Below, piece after piece: positions 7,193 to 14,318 of a DNA stretch of 46,976 nucleotides. Each line of letters begins with the position of its first letter. Within the stretch, counting starts at the first letter, position 1. This DNA comes from JBOGJG01 sp050747825 (lineage in GTDB: Bacteria; Acidobacteriota; UBA6911; RPQK01; JBOGJG01), in contig JBOGJG010000228.1 of NCBI GenBank assembly GCA_050747825.1, positions 1 through 46,976 on the forward strand, given 5' to 3'. The position numbers and the translations under genes were made by a program. Under the pieces are notes generated by a model. That model made no database searches. It saw only the letters and a list, made by a program, of their open reading frames with translations, and was not told the origin of the DNA.

Positions 7193-9380
7193 CCCTGAGC
7201 GCATAGATGCTTTTGTACGCGTGGTAGTTGCCCATGACTCGTAGGACATAGAGCTTCGTCTCCCGAAAACCGATATTCGCCACGAAAAAGGGGGCCTCCT
7301 GGCGCGGTGTCTTCCGCGACCAGCGCTGGACGTTGTCGGCGCCTCCGTTGTAGGACGCCAACGCCTTCTCGAGCGATCCGTCAAACTGGCGCACGAGCTT
7401 GCTCACATAGTAGGCACCGAGCTGAATGGAGACTTCCGGACGGTAGAGGTCGTACTCGTCAATCTCACCCAGGCGCAGTTCGGAAGCCAGCCGGTTGGCG
7501 GTGCCCGACATGAACTGCATCAAGCCCCGGGCGGAAGCCGGAGACTTGGAATCCTTCTGAAAACGGCTTTCCTGCTGGATCAACGCCAGGATAAACTCAG
7601 GGTCTACGTTGAAGCGATCGCCGAAGCGCTGCACCAGCGACCAGTAATGGCGCGGGTACAGTAGGGAGCGGAGAGCTTCCGGATAGGACTCGGGCATGAC
7701 GCGCGGGAAAGCGGACTGCCGGAGCCGCTCGGCGGCAGCCAGGGATTCGGCCGGGAGATGGCCCAGGTCGGCCAGATACGCCAGGGCGTACAACTGGCCG
7801 CTGGCCGCTGAGCGCTGCCCGTGTCTTAATTCCCAGTAGGCTTCGTCGTAGAGGCGCAGGAAGAGGAGCTCGGAGAGGCGGTCGGTTCCGTGGGCGGATT
7901 TCTGTTCGGGAGACCAGAAGAGAGGGCGCGGTTGTGGGAGGGATTGGCGCCAACTCTGGGTGGGGCTTGGCCAACGAATCACACGAATTTCACGAATGGA
8001 TGAAGCCCGGTCGCGGGAGATGTAGGCGAAATAGTTGGGGCTGCCGGTGAAAGCCTCCTCGTAAGCGGCAAAGGCCTCGTCCTTGCGCCCCAGGTGCTCC
8101 AGAGCGTACCCCTTCCAGTAGTAAATTTCCTCCTGGGTGACGCCGGAAGGCAGTTGGACCGAGCTGAGGTGATCGAGCGCCTGAAGATACTGCAAGGCCG
8201 AAGTCCATTCGTCCGATTCCAGGTGCAGGACGGCCAGGAAATAGCGGAATCGGTCCTTCTCGCTGGGCGCCAGGACCGAAAGGGCCCGGCGCGCCGCTTC
8301 CTGGGCAGCTTGCGTCTGGCCCAGCCAGCGGTAAGCGTCTCCCAGGTTATAGTATGCGTTGTCCACCAGTTCACTCTTCGGATGCCGGTCGATGATGTAG
8401 CGGTAAGCCTCAATGGCCTCCTGGTAATCGTCCAGGCGCAGGTACATGTTGCCGGTCAGGTACTTGCTGAAGAGTCCCCAGTAGGTCGCCGGATAGCGGC
8501 GATAAGACTCGTTGTAAGCGTCGATGGTCTTCTTGAAATCGCCGTCAAAGGAGTAGCTCCGGGCCAGAAGATAAGCGTCCTCGTCGGCCGAAGGACTCTT
8601 GGGGAAGTCCCGCAGCAGTTTTTGCAGATAGGGCCGCGCGGTGTCGGTCTGGCGGTTGTTGAGGAAAACTCGGGCGCGCCTGCGAGTGTCCGTTTCGCCC
8701 AGACGCTCCAGCGGCTGCAGCTTGTGAAGCTCACGCGCGGCCCGGTAGGCGATATCGTCGTTTTCGTTGGCGGCCATGAGGAGGCTCAGCTCGGCTTGTG
8801 CCAGACCGGAGGACTGAGAGGTAAGGCCTGAGGCCTGAGGCTTGAGGCCTGAGGGTTTTAAGAGCAAAAGCGCGCGGTTCAGGCGGGCTGGACGGGCTTG
8901 CGGTCCGGCTCTGTCGATGATCCTGTCATACCAGGTCAATGCCTCGTTTGTGAGATTCTGCTCTTCCAGCAGCCTGGCGTATTGCAGGGCGACTGAGCCC
9001 CATTGGCGGTGCTTTTCGTGCTCGGTCAGGAATTCTTCAAACAGGTGGCCGGTGGCGGGTGGCGGGTGGCGGGTTTCGATCAGGTGGAGGAGGACCGAGT
9101 CTTGGAGCGGGAAATCAGTGTTGAGAAGGCTCTGGAATCCTTCGGCGGCCTGGTCGAGCTGGCCGGCCTGGCGGCGAGTGACGGACTCGAGGTAGATCAG
9201 GTTATTGAGCTCGTAAAGCTTGGGGTAAGCCTGTTCGGCAGTTTGCAGGTGGCGCAGGGCATCGGAAAAGCGTTCTTCCGCGCGCGCACTTGCGGCCTGC
9301 TCGAGAAGTTCCGGCAGCGTAGTCTGAGCCTGTAACGCGAAAATCCCGAATAGCAGCGAAAAAAGCGCCAAAAGCTTCAC
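7182..9380 (-). CDS. slt: Soluble lytic murein transglycosylase (Slt70-like) with TPR-type helical domain
   Basis: This 732-residue periplasmic enzyme cleaves the MurNAc-GlcNAc bond of peptidoglycan to give 1,6-anhydroMurNAc. A signal peptide (residues 1-18) starts at a GTG. An alpha-superhelical region with TPR-like repeats spans about 25-560. The GH23 catalytic domain lies near 585-700, with catalytic E604 (QQESRF), SARGLMQFM and YNGGADNVQRW. Four in-frame inserts look alien: residues 104-112 (RHPPPATGH), 177-193 (SGLKPQASGLTSQSSGL), 462-470 (IREIRVIRW) and 521-529 (GQRSAASGQ). Each is the translation of a repeat family found elsewhere in the window, and all avoid the catalytic domain. The stop lies in a fifth repeat type. 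It is 68 bp downstream of asnS. Confidence 0.92.
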   Translation of the reverse strand: MKLLALFSLLFGIFALQAQTTLPELLEQAASARAEERFSDALRHLQTAEQAYPKLYELNNLIYLESVTRRQAGQLDQAAEGFQSLLNTDFPLQDSVLLHLIETRHPPPATGHLFEEFLTEHEKHRQWGSVALQYARLLEEQNLTNEALTWYDRIIDRAGPQARPARLNRALLLLKPSGLKPQASGLTSQSSGLAQAELSLLMAANENDDIAYRAARELHKLQPLERLGETDTRRRARVFLNNRQTDTARPYLQKLLRDFPKSPSADEDAYLLARSYSFDGDFKKTIDAYNESYRRYPATYWGLFSKYLTGNMYLRLDDYQEAIEAYRYIIDRHPKSELVDNAYYNLGDAYRWLGQTQAAQEAARRALSVLAPSEKDRFRYFLAVLHLESDEWTSALQYLQALDHLSSVQLPSGVTQEEIYYWKGYALEHLGRKDEAFAAYEEAFTGSPNYFAYISRDRASSIREIRVIRWPSPTQSWRQSLPQPRPLFWSPEQKSAHGTDRLSELLFLRLYDEAYWELRHGQRSAASGQLYALAYLADLGHLPAESLAAAERLRQSAFPRVMPESYPEALRSLLYPRHYWSLVQRFGDRFNVDPEFILALIQQESRFQKDSKSPASARGLMQFMSGTANRLASELRLGEIDEYDLYRPEVSIQLGAYYVSKLVRQFDGSLEKALASYNGGADNVQRWSRKTPRQEAPFFVANIGFRETKLYVLRVMGNYHAYKSIYALRAAP
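7793..7822. repeat. In-frame ctggccgctggccgctgag repeat in slt
   Basis: A degenerate copy of the ctgaccgctgacc family that fills the array at 46515-46815. It is read in frame as GQRSAASGQ (residues 521-529 of the lytic transglycosylase). Confidence 0.6.
7971..8000. repeat. In-frame aatcacacgaatttcacgaa repeat in slt
   Basis: Same family as the sequences at 11823-11855, 13399-13425, 17751-17778 and 28178-28199. Elsewhere these sit at gene ends. Here it is read through as IREIRVIRW within the helical domain of the lytic transglycosylase. Confidence 0.75.
8805..8855. repeat. In-frame gcctgaggcctgaggcttga repeat in slt
   Basis: A roughly 50-bp tandem of a gaggcct-type unit, translated in frame as a Ser-Gly-Leu-rich stretch (residues 177-193) in the lytic transglycosylase. 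Related short copies follow asnS (9420-9455) and precede tyrS (45165-45178). Confidence 0.8.
9044..9075. repeat. In-frame ggtggcgggtggcgggtggc repeat in slt
   Basis: A tandem heptamer (ggtggcg), the complement of the ccacccg repeats at 13333-13373 and in the 46.5-kb array. In the lytic transglycosylase it encodes RHPPPATGH (residues 104-112). Confidence 0.8.
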
Positions 9381-9448
9381 AATACCAAGGATCTCATTTC
9401 ACCCAAATGGTTTCACCCATACGCCCCTCAGGCCTACGGTCTACAGCC

Positions 9449-10744
9449 TCACGGATAAATCCGATACAGCATCCTCGGAAACGGAATCGTCTCGCGCACG
9501 TGCTCCAGGCCGCAGATCCAGGCGACCACGCGCTCTATGCCCATTCCGAAGCCGGCATGGGGGACGCTGCCGTACTTGCGCAGGTCCAGGTACCACTGGA
9601 AAGCCTGGACGGGCAGATTGTGCTCCCGGATGCGCTCCAGCAGCAGGTCATGATCGTGGATGCGCTGGCTGCCGCCGATGATCTCGCCGTATCCCTCGGG
9701 CGCCAGCATGTCCATGCACAGGGCCAGACCGGGGTTATCCGGGTCGGGCTGCATGTAAAAGGCCTTGATGTCCTTGGGGTAGCGGTGCACGATCACCGGC
9801 TGTTCGAATTGAGAGGAGATGACCGTCTCGTCGGCGCCGCCGAAGTCGGCCCCGCGCACGGTCTCCGTCCCTTGCTTTTCCAGGATGTCAAAGGCTTCGT
9901 CATAGCGGATGCGCGGGAAGGGAGGTTTTCCCGCCTTCTCGAGCAGCGTGGTGTCACGCTCCAGGACGTTCAGCTCCTCCCCCCGGTGCTCCAGCACGTG
10001 CCGCACGATAGAGGAGACAAAATCTTCGGCCAGCTTCATGATGTCGTCCAGTTCGGCGAAGGCGACTTCCGGTTCGACCATCCAGAACTCCATGAGGTGG
10101 CGGCGGGTCTTGGATTTTTCAGCGCGAAAGGTGGGACCGAAACAGTATGTCTTCCCCACCGACAGGGCGGCGGCTTCGTTGTATAGCTGGCCGCTCTGGG
10201 TGAGATAGGCCAGCTCGCCGAAGTAGTCCAGCTCGAAGAGAGTCGTCGTGCCTTCGCAGGCCGCCGGCGTGATGATGGGAGTGTCCACCAGGATGAAACC
10301 GTTTGCGTCGAAGAATTCGCGGACACGCTTGATGATTTCGTGCCTGATCAACAGGACCGCGTGCTGTCTGGAGGATCGGAGCCAGAGGTGGCGGTTTTCC
10401 ATTAAAAAGGCGGTGCCGTGCTCTTTGGGAGTAATGGGGTAGTCGTGGGCGAGCTGGATGACCTGTAAATCGGTGACGTCCAGCTCGTAGCCTCCGGGCG
10501 CGCGGTCGTCCTTTTTGACTTTGCCGGTAACGGCCAGGGACGATTCCTGGGTCAGGCCGTCGGCGGCCTCGAAGACCTCCGGCGCGACGTTCTTCTGGAA
10601 GACGACGGCCTGAATCGTGCCCGTGCCGTCGCGGACCAGCAGAAAGCGCAGCTTGCCCTTGTCGGTTTTGTGATAAAGCCAGCCTTTGAGGGTGACCTCC
10701 CGGTCAACGTGCTTGCCGATATCCGCGATGTACATGTGGTTCAT
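9449..10744 (-). CDS. asnS: Asparaginyl-tRNA synthetase
   Basis: This class II synthetase of about 431 residues charges tRNA-Asn. An N-terminal OB-fold anticodon-binding domain (GWLYHKTDKGKLRFLLVRDG) is followed by the class II core with motif 2 (FRAEKSKTRRHLMEFWMVE) and motif 3 (GFGMGIERVVAWICG). The length and motifs fit AsnRS rather than AspRS, which carries an extra insertion domain. The ATG at 10744 is preferred; a TTG two codons upstream and a second ATG at 10735 are alternatives. The TGA stop falls in a repeat (tgaggctgtagaccgtaggc). It is 21 bp downstream of the AmgK-like kinase. Confidence 0.95.
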   Translation of the reverse strand: MNHMYIADIGKHVDREVTLKGWLYHKTDKGKLRFLLVRDGTGTIQAVVFQKNVAPEVFEAADGLTQESSLAVTGKVKKDDRAPGGYELDVTDLQVIQLAHDYPITPKEHGTAFLMENRHLWLRSSRQHAVLLIRHEIIKRVREFFDANGFILVDTPIITPAACEGTTTLFELDYFGELAYLTQSGQLYNEAAALSVGKTYCFGPTFRAEKSKTRRHLMEFWMVEPEVAFAELDDIMKLAEDFVSSIVRHVLEHRGEELNVLERDTTLLEKAGKPPFPRIRYDEAFDILEKQGTETVRGADFGGADETVISSQFEQPVIVHRYPKDIKAFYMQPDPDNPGLALCMDMLAPEGYGEIIGGSQRIHDHDLLLERIREHNLPVQAFQWYLDLRKYGSVPHAGFGMGIERVVAWICGLEHVRETIPFPRMLYRIYP

Positions 10745-10765
10745 ACCCAATCAGGGCCGCTCCGG

Positions 10766-11803
10766 TCAGGGGCCAGCGGTCAGCCGGTCAGCTTGGGCGA
10801 CCTCGCCTCCAGTTTCCTTCTCGACAATCTCCCCAATATACGGAAACTCGTCGAGAGCCCGCAAGGAAATGAGCGCCCGGCGCAGTGATCCCTCGACGTA
10901 CTGCTCGTAAATGTAATGGTTGCGGACCGTAATCTGGTAAGCGTATGTCCCCAGCGCTTTGAGCAGCCGCTGCACGCACATGAGGTGAAACTGGCGCTGG
11001 AAGTCATCAAATCCGGCGGATTGCGGAGACCTTTCCAGGTAATAATCGATAAGCGATCTCGTCTGTTCCTCCTCCAGTCCGATCGAGTCTTTCAACAGGG
11101 AGGCAAGGTCATAGGAAGGAGGTCCCCAGCGCGCGTCCTGAAAATCGATGATGTAAAGCTGTCCGTCGCGGAACATCAAATTGCGGATGTGGTAGTCGCG
11201 ATGGCACAGCACTCGGGGGCAGGCGGCCAGTTCTGTGGCCAGACGTCCAAATTCAGCCGTCAGCGGACTGTCATCCGGCGGCTGGACCTGCCGGTAATTG
11301 ATCAAATAATTCTTGCGAAAAAACTCCAGCTCCCACTTCAGCTTCTCCTCGTCAAAGGCCAGCTTGGAGGCCTCATAGTCCGGGCGAAGAGCCTCTGTTC
11401 CCCGGCTCTGGATGGTCAGGATCAGGTCAATCGACTGGCGCAACAGACTTTCCTGATCCTGGGGAGAGGCGTTGATGAGCCGGCGCTGCAGGGATTCGTT
11501 GCCCAGGTCTTCCTGAACCACAATGCCCAGCGGTCCGTCCATGGCGATGATCGTGGGCACGGGAAGCCCGGCTTGCTGAAACAGGTCGTACACCTGTTTG
11601 TAGCTGAAATGTTCCGGATCGAAGGGCTCCGGATAGGCGGCCATGATATAGCTTTGGCCGGACTGCGTTTCAAAGCGAAAGTACTGGCGCATGGAAGCGT
11701 CCCCCACCAGCTTGCTGATGTTGTAGGGGTATCCGGGACGAAATGTCTCGCGCACGAAATTCATCAGGCGCTGCTGCACCGGCGCAAATTCCTGCTTCAT
11801 CAT
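10766..11803 (-). CDS. AmgK-like aminoglycoside-phosphotransferase-fold sugar kinase
   Basis: This 345-residue kinase of the APH/choline kinase fold has N-terminal GDASMRQYFRF, catalytic HRDYHIRN (residues 201-208, Asp203) and metal-binding DFQDARWGPPSYDL (from 221). These match AmgK, the anomeric MurNAc/GlcNAc kinase of the cell-wall recycling route that bypasses de novo UDP-MurNAc synthesis. The next gene upstream encodes a MurU-like nucleotidyltransferase, the expected partner enzyme, which strengthens the call. The last residues (ADRLTAGP) and the stop come from a ctgaccggctgaccgctgg-type repeat. A generic phosphotransferase function remains possible. Confidence 0.85.
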   Translation of the reverse strand: MMKQEFAPVQQRLMNFVRETFRPGYPYNISKLVGDASMRQYFRFETQSGQSYIMAAYPEPFDPEHFSYKQVYDLFQQAGLPVPTIIAMDGPLGIVVQEDLGNESLQRRLINASPQDQESLLRQSIDLILTIQSRGTEALRPDYEASKLAFDEEKLKWELEFFRKNYLINYRQVQPPDDSPLTAEFGRLATELAACPRVLCHRDYHIRNLMFRDGQLYIIDFQDARWGPPSYDLASLLKDSIGLEEEQTRSLIDYYLERSPQSAGFDDFQRQFHLMCVQRLLKALGTYAYQITVRNHYIYEQYVEGSLRRALISLRALDEFPYIGEIVEKETGGEVAQADRLTAGP

Positions 11804-11831
11804 TTCATTCTAAGCCAATCCATTCGTGTAA

Positions 11832-12797
11832 TTAGTGTGATTCGTCGGCCCAAATTTTGTAATCTCCCGGATTATCCAGGTCCGGAGTAATTAGCGCACC
11901 ATCCAAACGCACCCCCGCCGGCAGCCGCACATCACTGGTCAGGATGACATTCTTCAGAGAGCAGCCCGCGCCCACCTCAACCCTGTCCCAAAAAATGCAG
12001 TTCTCCAGCACCGTCCCCCGCCCAACTTCCACCGAACTCCCTGCGATCACCGAGCGGCATTCCGCCTCGATCTCGCTCTCCAGCAGGTTTTCCAAGTCCC
12101 GTCTCCGCAGGACTTCCAAAGACTTCTCCAGGTAGCGCCTGGGCGTGCTGCATTCGGCCCAGTAGGCCTGGCTGACGAACCCTTTTATCTTGTGGCCCGC
12201 CTGCATCAGCTTGGGATAGAGATCGGTCACCGTGTCGGAGGGACCTTCGGGGATGAAGTCCAGGACCTGCGGGGAAAGGATGTGGATGCCGGTGAAGATG
12301 TAGGGCTTGGCCGCTCCCTTACGGTCGCGGCTCGGATGATTGCGCCCGAAGAATGCGATGATGTTACTATCGTCGTCCACGAGGACGGGGTTGAAGGGGT
12401 CGCCTTCGGAGAAGGGAACTAACACCAACGTTACCCTGGCGCCAGACTCTCGGTGGAACTCAACGGCCCGGCTGAGGTCTTCTTCGAAGTAGATCTTTCC
12501 ATTGGAGACGATGATCGTGCTGCCGGCCAGGATTTCCCGCACCTTGCCCAGCGCACCAGCGGTCCCCAGGATCTGCTCTTCGTAGGAGAAAGACCCTTTT
12601 TCCCCCACCGCTTCCACGACTGTCTCCGGCAGATGATGAAGGTTGATCACGACCTCTTCGACTTGGATCTGTCGCAAAAGTTCCAGCGAGTATTGAATCA
12701 GCGGCTTGTTCAGGAAAGGAACCGCCGGCTTGGCGCGAAAGCAGGTCAGGGGCCGAAGCCTCGTGCCCAGACCGGCGGCGAGGATCACGCCCTTCAC
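11832..12797 (-). CDS. MurU-like sugar-1-phosphate nucleotidyltransferase
   Basis: This 321-residue protein has the nucleotidyltransferase start KGVILAAGLGTRLRPLT and KPAVPFLNKPLIQY, then a Rossmann-like catalytic domain and a C-terminal part with left-handed beta-helix character. Paired with the AmgK-like kinase it probably makes UDP-MurNAc from MurNAc-1-phosphate. The mannose-1-phosphate guanylyltransferase branch is an alternative, since the usual NGDI metal segment reads SNGKIYF. An in-frame alien insert, PSRDRKGAA, near residue 156 comes from a repeat. The stop (DESH, then TAA) lies in the aatcacac-type repeat. Its GTG start overlaps the CYTH gene stop by 4 bp. Confidence 0.85.
   Translation of the reverse strand: MKGVILAAGLGTRLRPLTCFRAKPAVPFLNKPLIQYSLELLRQIQVEEVVINLHHLPETVVEAVGEKGSFSYEEQILGTAGALGKVREILAGSTIIVSNGKIYFEEDLSRAVEFHRESGARVTLVLVPFSEGDPFNPVLVDDDSNIIAFFGRNHPSRDRKGAAKPYIFTGIHILSPQVLDFIPEGPSDTVTDLYPKLMQAGHKIKGFVSQAYWAECSTPRRYLEKSLEVLRRRDLENLLESEIEAECRSVIAGSSVEVGRGTVLENCIFWDRVEVGAGCSLKNVILTSDVRLPAGVRLDGALITPDLDNPGDYKIWADESH
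12311..12333. repeat. In-frame copy of the gctcccttacggtcgcggc motif
   Basis: The reverse complement differs by one base from the copy at 7170-7192. Here it is fully inside the MurU-like gene and read as SRDRKGAA, between FFGRNHP and KPYIFTG. Confidence 0.85.
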
Positions 12798-13324
12798 GCC
12801 CGCGGCTCCGAATAAAGTTCAACATAGTTCTTTTTGATAAAGGACTCCCGTCCCCAGCCAAATTGGGCAGCCAGTTCTTCGATGGCCTGAGGTGGTCCTT
12901 CCAGCTCTGCAAAGGTCCCGATCGGGGTTTCATCCAGGCACACGTGGAGGCGTTGGCCGCCTGAGTCGATCTCCAGGATTTCGCGAAATTTCGCGTAGCT
13001 GAAAACGACCTGCAACCCCAGAGCCTCAAAAATCTGCCGGATGGCTGCGCCTTCCGCCAAAGGAACCTCGATCTCTTCCCGTTTCTTGTATAAAGGATCC
13101 TCCTGTATCCGGCCCTTGAACGTCAAAAGCGCCTGGCCGCCATACAACCGAAGGCGCAGAGCGCATCCCGAATCGGCTAACCTTCCATCCGCAAAATCGA
13201 AAAGCCAATTTTCCTCCCGGGCGCGCGCAGCAATCTGCCGGGCTCCCAGTTGCATTAACCGCCGCTGGACACTCTCCAGTTCTCCAGCACCAACCTTGAT
13301 TTTAACTTCGGTCTCGATTGCCAT
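12794..13324 (-). CDS. CYTH domain protein (CyaB / thiamine triphosphatase-like)
   Basis: This 176-residue protein opens with the ExExK signature of CYTH enzymes (E4, E6, K8 in METEVKIK-like MAIETEVKIK). It goes on with alternating basic and acidic strands (ALRLRLYG, LLTFKGRIQ, KKREEIEV, CLDETPIGTFAELEG) that line the triphosphate tunnel. Family members are class IV adenylate cyclases, thiamine triphosphatases or inorganic triphosphatases; sequence alone does not separate them, and a triphosphatase is the commonest activity. It overlaps the MurU-like gene by 4 bp and lies 55 bp downstream of mqnA, in a region filled with repeats. Confidence 0.88.
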   Translation of the reverse strand: MAIETEVKIKVGAGELESVQRRLMQLGARQIAARAREENWLFDFADGRLADSGCALRLRLYGGQALLTFKGRIQEDPLYKKREEIEVPLAEGAAIRQIFEALGLQVVFSYAKFREILEIDSGGQRLHVCLDETPIGTFAELEGPPQAIEELAAQFGWGRESFIKKNYVELYSEPRA

Positions 13325-13332
13325 AAGACTCG

Positions 13333-13425
13333 GTTACCGTCACCCGCCACCCGCCACCCGCCACCCGCCACCCAAGACCTCAAGCCCCGTCTTCATATTC
13401 GTGCAATTCGCGTGATTGGTCGGCT
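13333..13425. repeat. ccacccg heptamer tandem followed by a gtgcaattcgcgtgattgg unit
   Basis: Four to five tandem ccacccg heptamers (13333-13373) fill the gap between mqnA and the CYTH gene. The adjacent attcgtg-type repeat (13399-13425) is translated as part of the MqnA tail (DQSRELHEYED). Confidence 0.85.
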
Positions 13426-14213
13426 AAAAAATGTAATGGTTTTCTCTTCTCAATTATCCCGATTTCCTCCGCCAACCTGTAAAACTCCTCCAATCCCCTG
13501 ATATCCGCTTCCCCCAACCAATAACTCAGGTTCTCTCGAATATACCTGCGAATCTCATCCTGAGGAATAGCCAGTTTCTCCGAGTAGATCCGGGCAATTT
13601 CCTCGACATTCGCCAGGCCTTCATCCCGGGACTCATAAAAGATGCGCGACTGCTCGCCCAGTTCAAAGTCTTCCCTCACCGCCCAGAAGGCAAAGACAAA
13701 AGGCAGCCCGACGAAGCGGTTCCATTCCGCCGCCAGGTCATGGATCCGGTAAGGACCCGGCCGGATCTTCAGCGCCGGATTGCCGATGACCAGGGCGGCG
13801 TCATAGCCTTCCAGGATTCTGGAGGGATCCGGAGGCTCAACTGTATAGGAAACCGATCGATTCCCATGAAAGGTTTCAAGGACGATCTTGAGCAGGGCCA
13901 CTGAAGTTCGGCTGGACGAGTCTACGGCCACCCGTGAGACTTCCTTCAGAGAAAGCCTGGAGGCGAAGAGCACGCTTTTCACCTCTCGTTTGGAGGCGAT
14001 CGAGATATCGGGCAGGATGCGCAGCCCGGGGATGTTCTGGTATTCGATGGCGGGGATCAGCCCGATATCCGCCTGTCCCGTCCTGAGGTGCTCGGCGCAC
14101 TGCGAGGGCACGTCGAAGAGGACCTCAAAGGCGCCCCGGTGCGACCCGTGCAGAAATCCCCATCCCAGCGGGACCGAGTTGAGGAAGTCGATGAAGGAGA
14201 CGCGCGGTTTCAT
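13380..14213 (-). CDS. mqnA: MqnA, chorismate dehydratase (futalosine menaquinone pathway)
   Basis: This 277-residue protein with a periplasmic-binding-like fold starts KPRVSFIDFLNSVPLGWGF, the typical MqnA opening. Later segments GQADIGLIPAIEY and VALLKIVLETFHG form the substrate pocket. MqnA dehydrates chorismate to 3-[(1-carboxyvinyl)oxy]benzoate, the first step of the futalosine route to menaquinone. It is the first gene of the minus-strand run and diverges from dprA over 105 bp. The last 15 residues or so come from a gene-end repeat. The ATG follows a ccaaggaaccaaagaacc sequence very like that before the gene at 43246. Confidence 0.9.
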   Translation of the reverse strand: MKPRVSFIDFLNSVPLGWGFLHGSHRGAFEVLFDVPSQCAEHLRTGQADIGLIPAIEYQNIPGLRILPDISIASKREVKSVLFASRLSLKEVSRVAVDSSSRTSVALLKIVLETFHGNRSVSYTVEPPDPSRILEGYDAALVIGNPALKIRPGPYRIHDLAAEWNRFVGLPFVFAFWAVREDFELGEQSRIFYESRDEGLANVEEIARIYSEKLAIPQDEIRRYIRENLSYWLGEADIRGLEEFYRLAEEIGIIEKRKPLHFLADQSRELHEYEDGA

Positions 14214-14306
14214 GGTTCTTTGGTTCCTTGGATTAATCTGGCGTAATCGGTGTCATCCGTGGCTAAACGTAAGCAGCGCCCTTCGCACTTTCTCCAGCAG
14301 CCACGT

Positions 14307-14312
14307 TATAGA
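14307..14312 (+). promoter_or_regulatory. Possible -10 element of dprA (leaderless)
   Basis: TATAGA lies 6 bp before the dprA ATG, so transcription would start at or next to the start codon. No ribosome-binding sequence is visible upstream of the ATG. The -35 element is not clear. Confidence 0.35.
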
Positions 14313-14318
14313 TACTAG

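Noticed and set aside
10916..11890. Plus-strand open frame of 324 codons
   Set aside because: Antisense to the AmgK-like kinase, whose catalytic motifs are intact.
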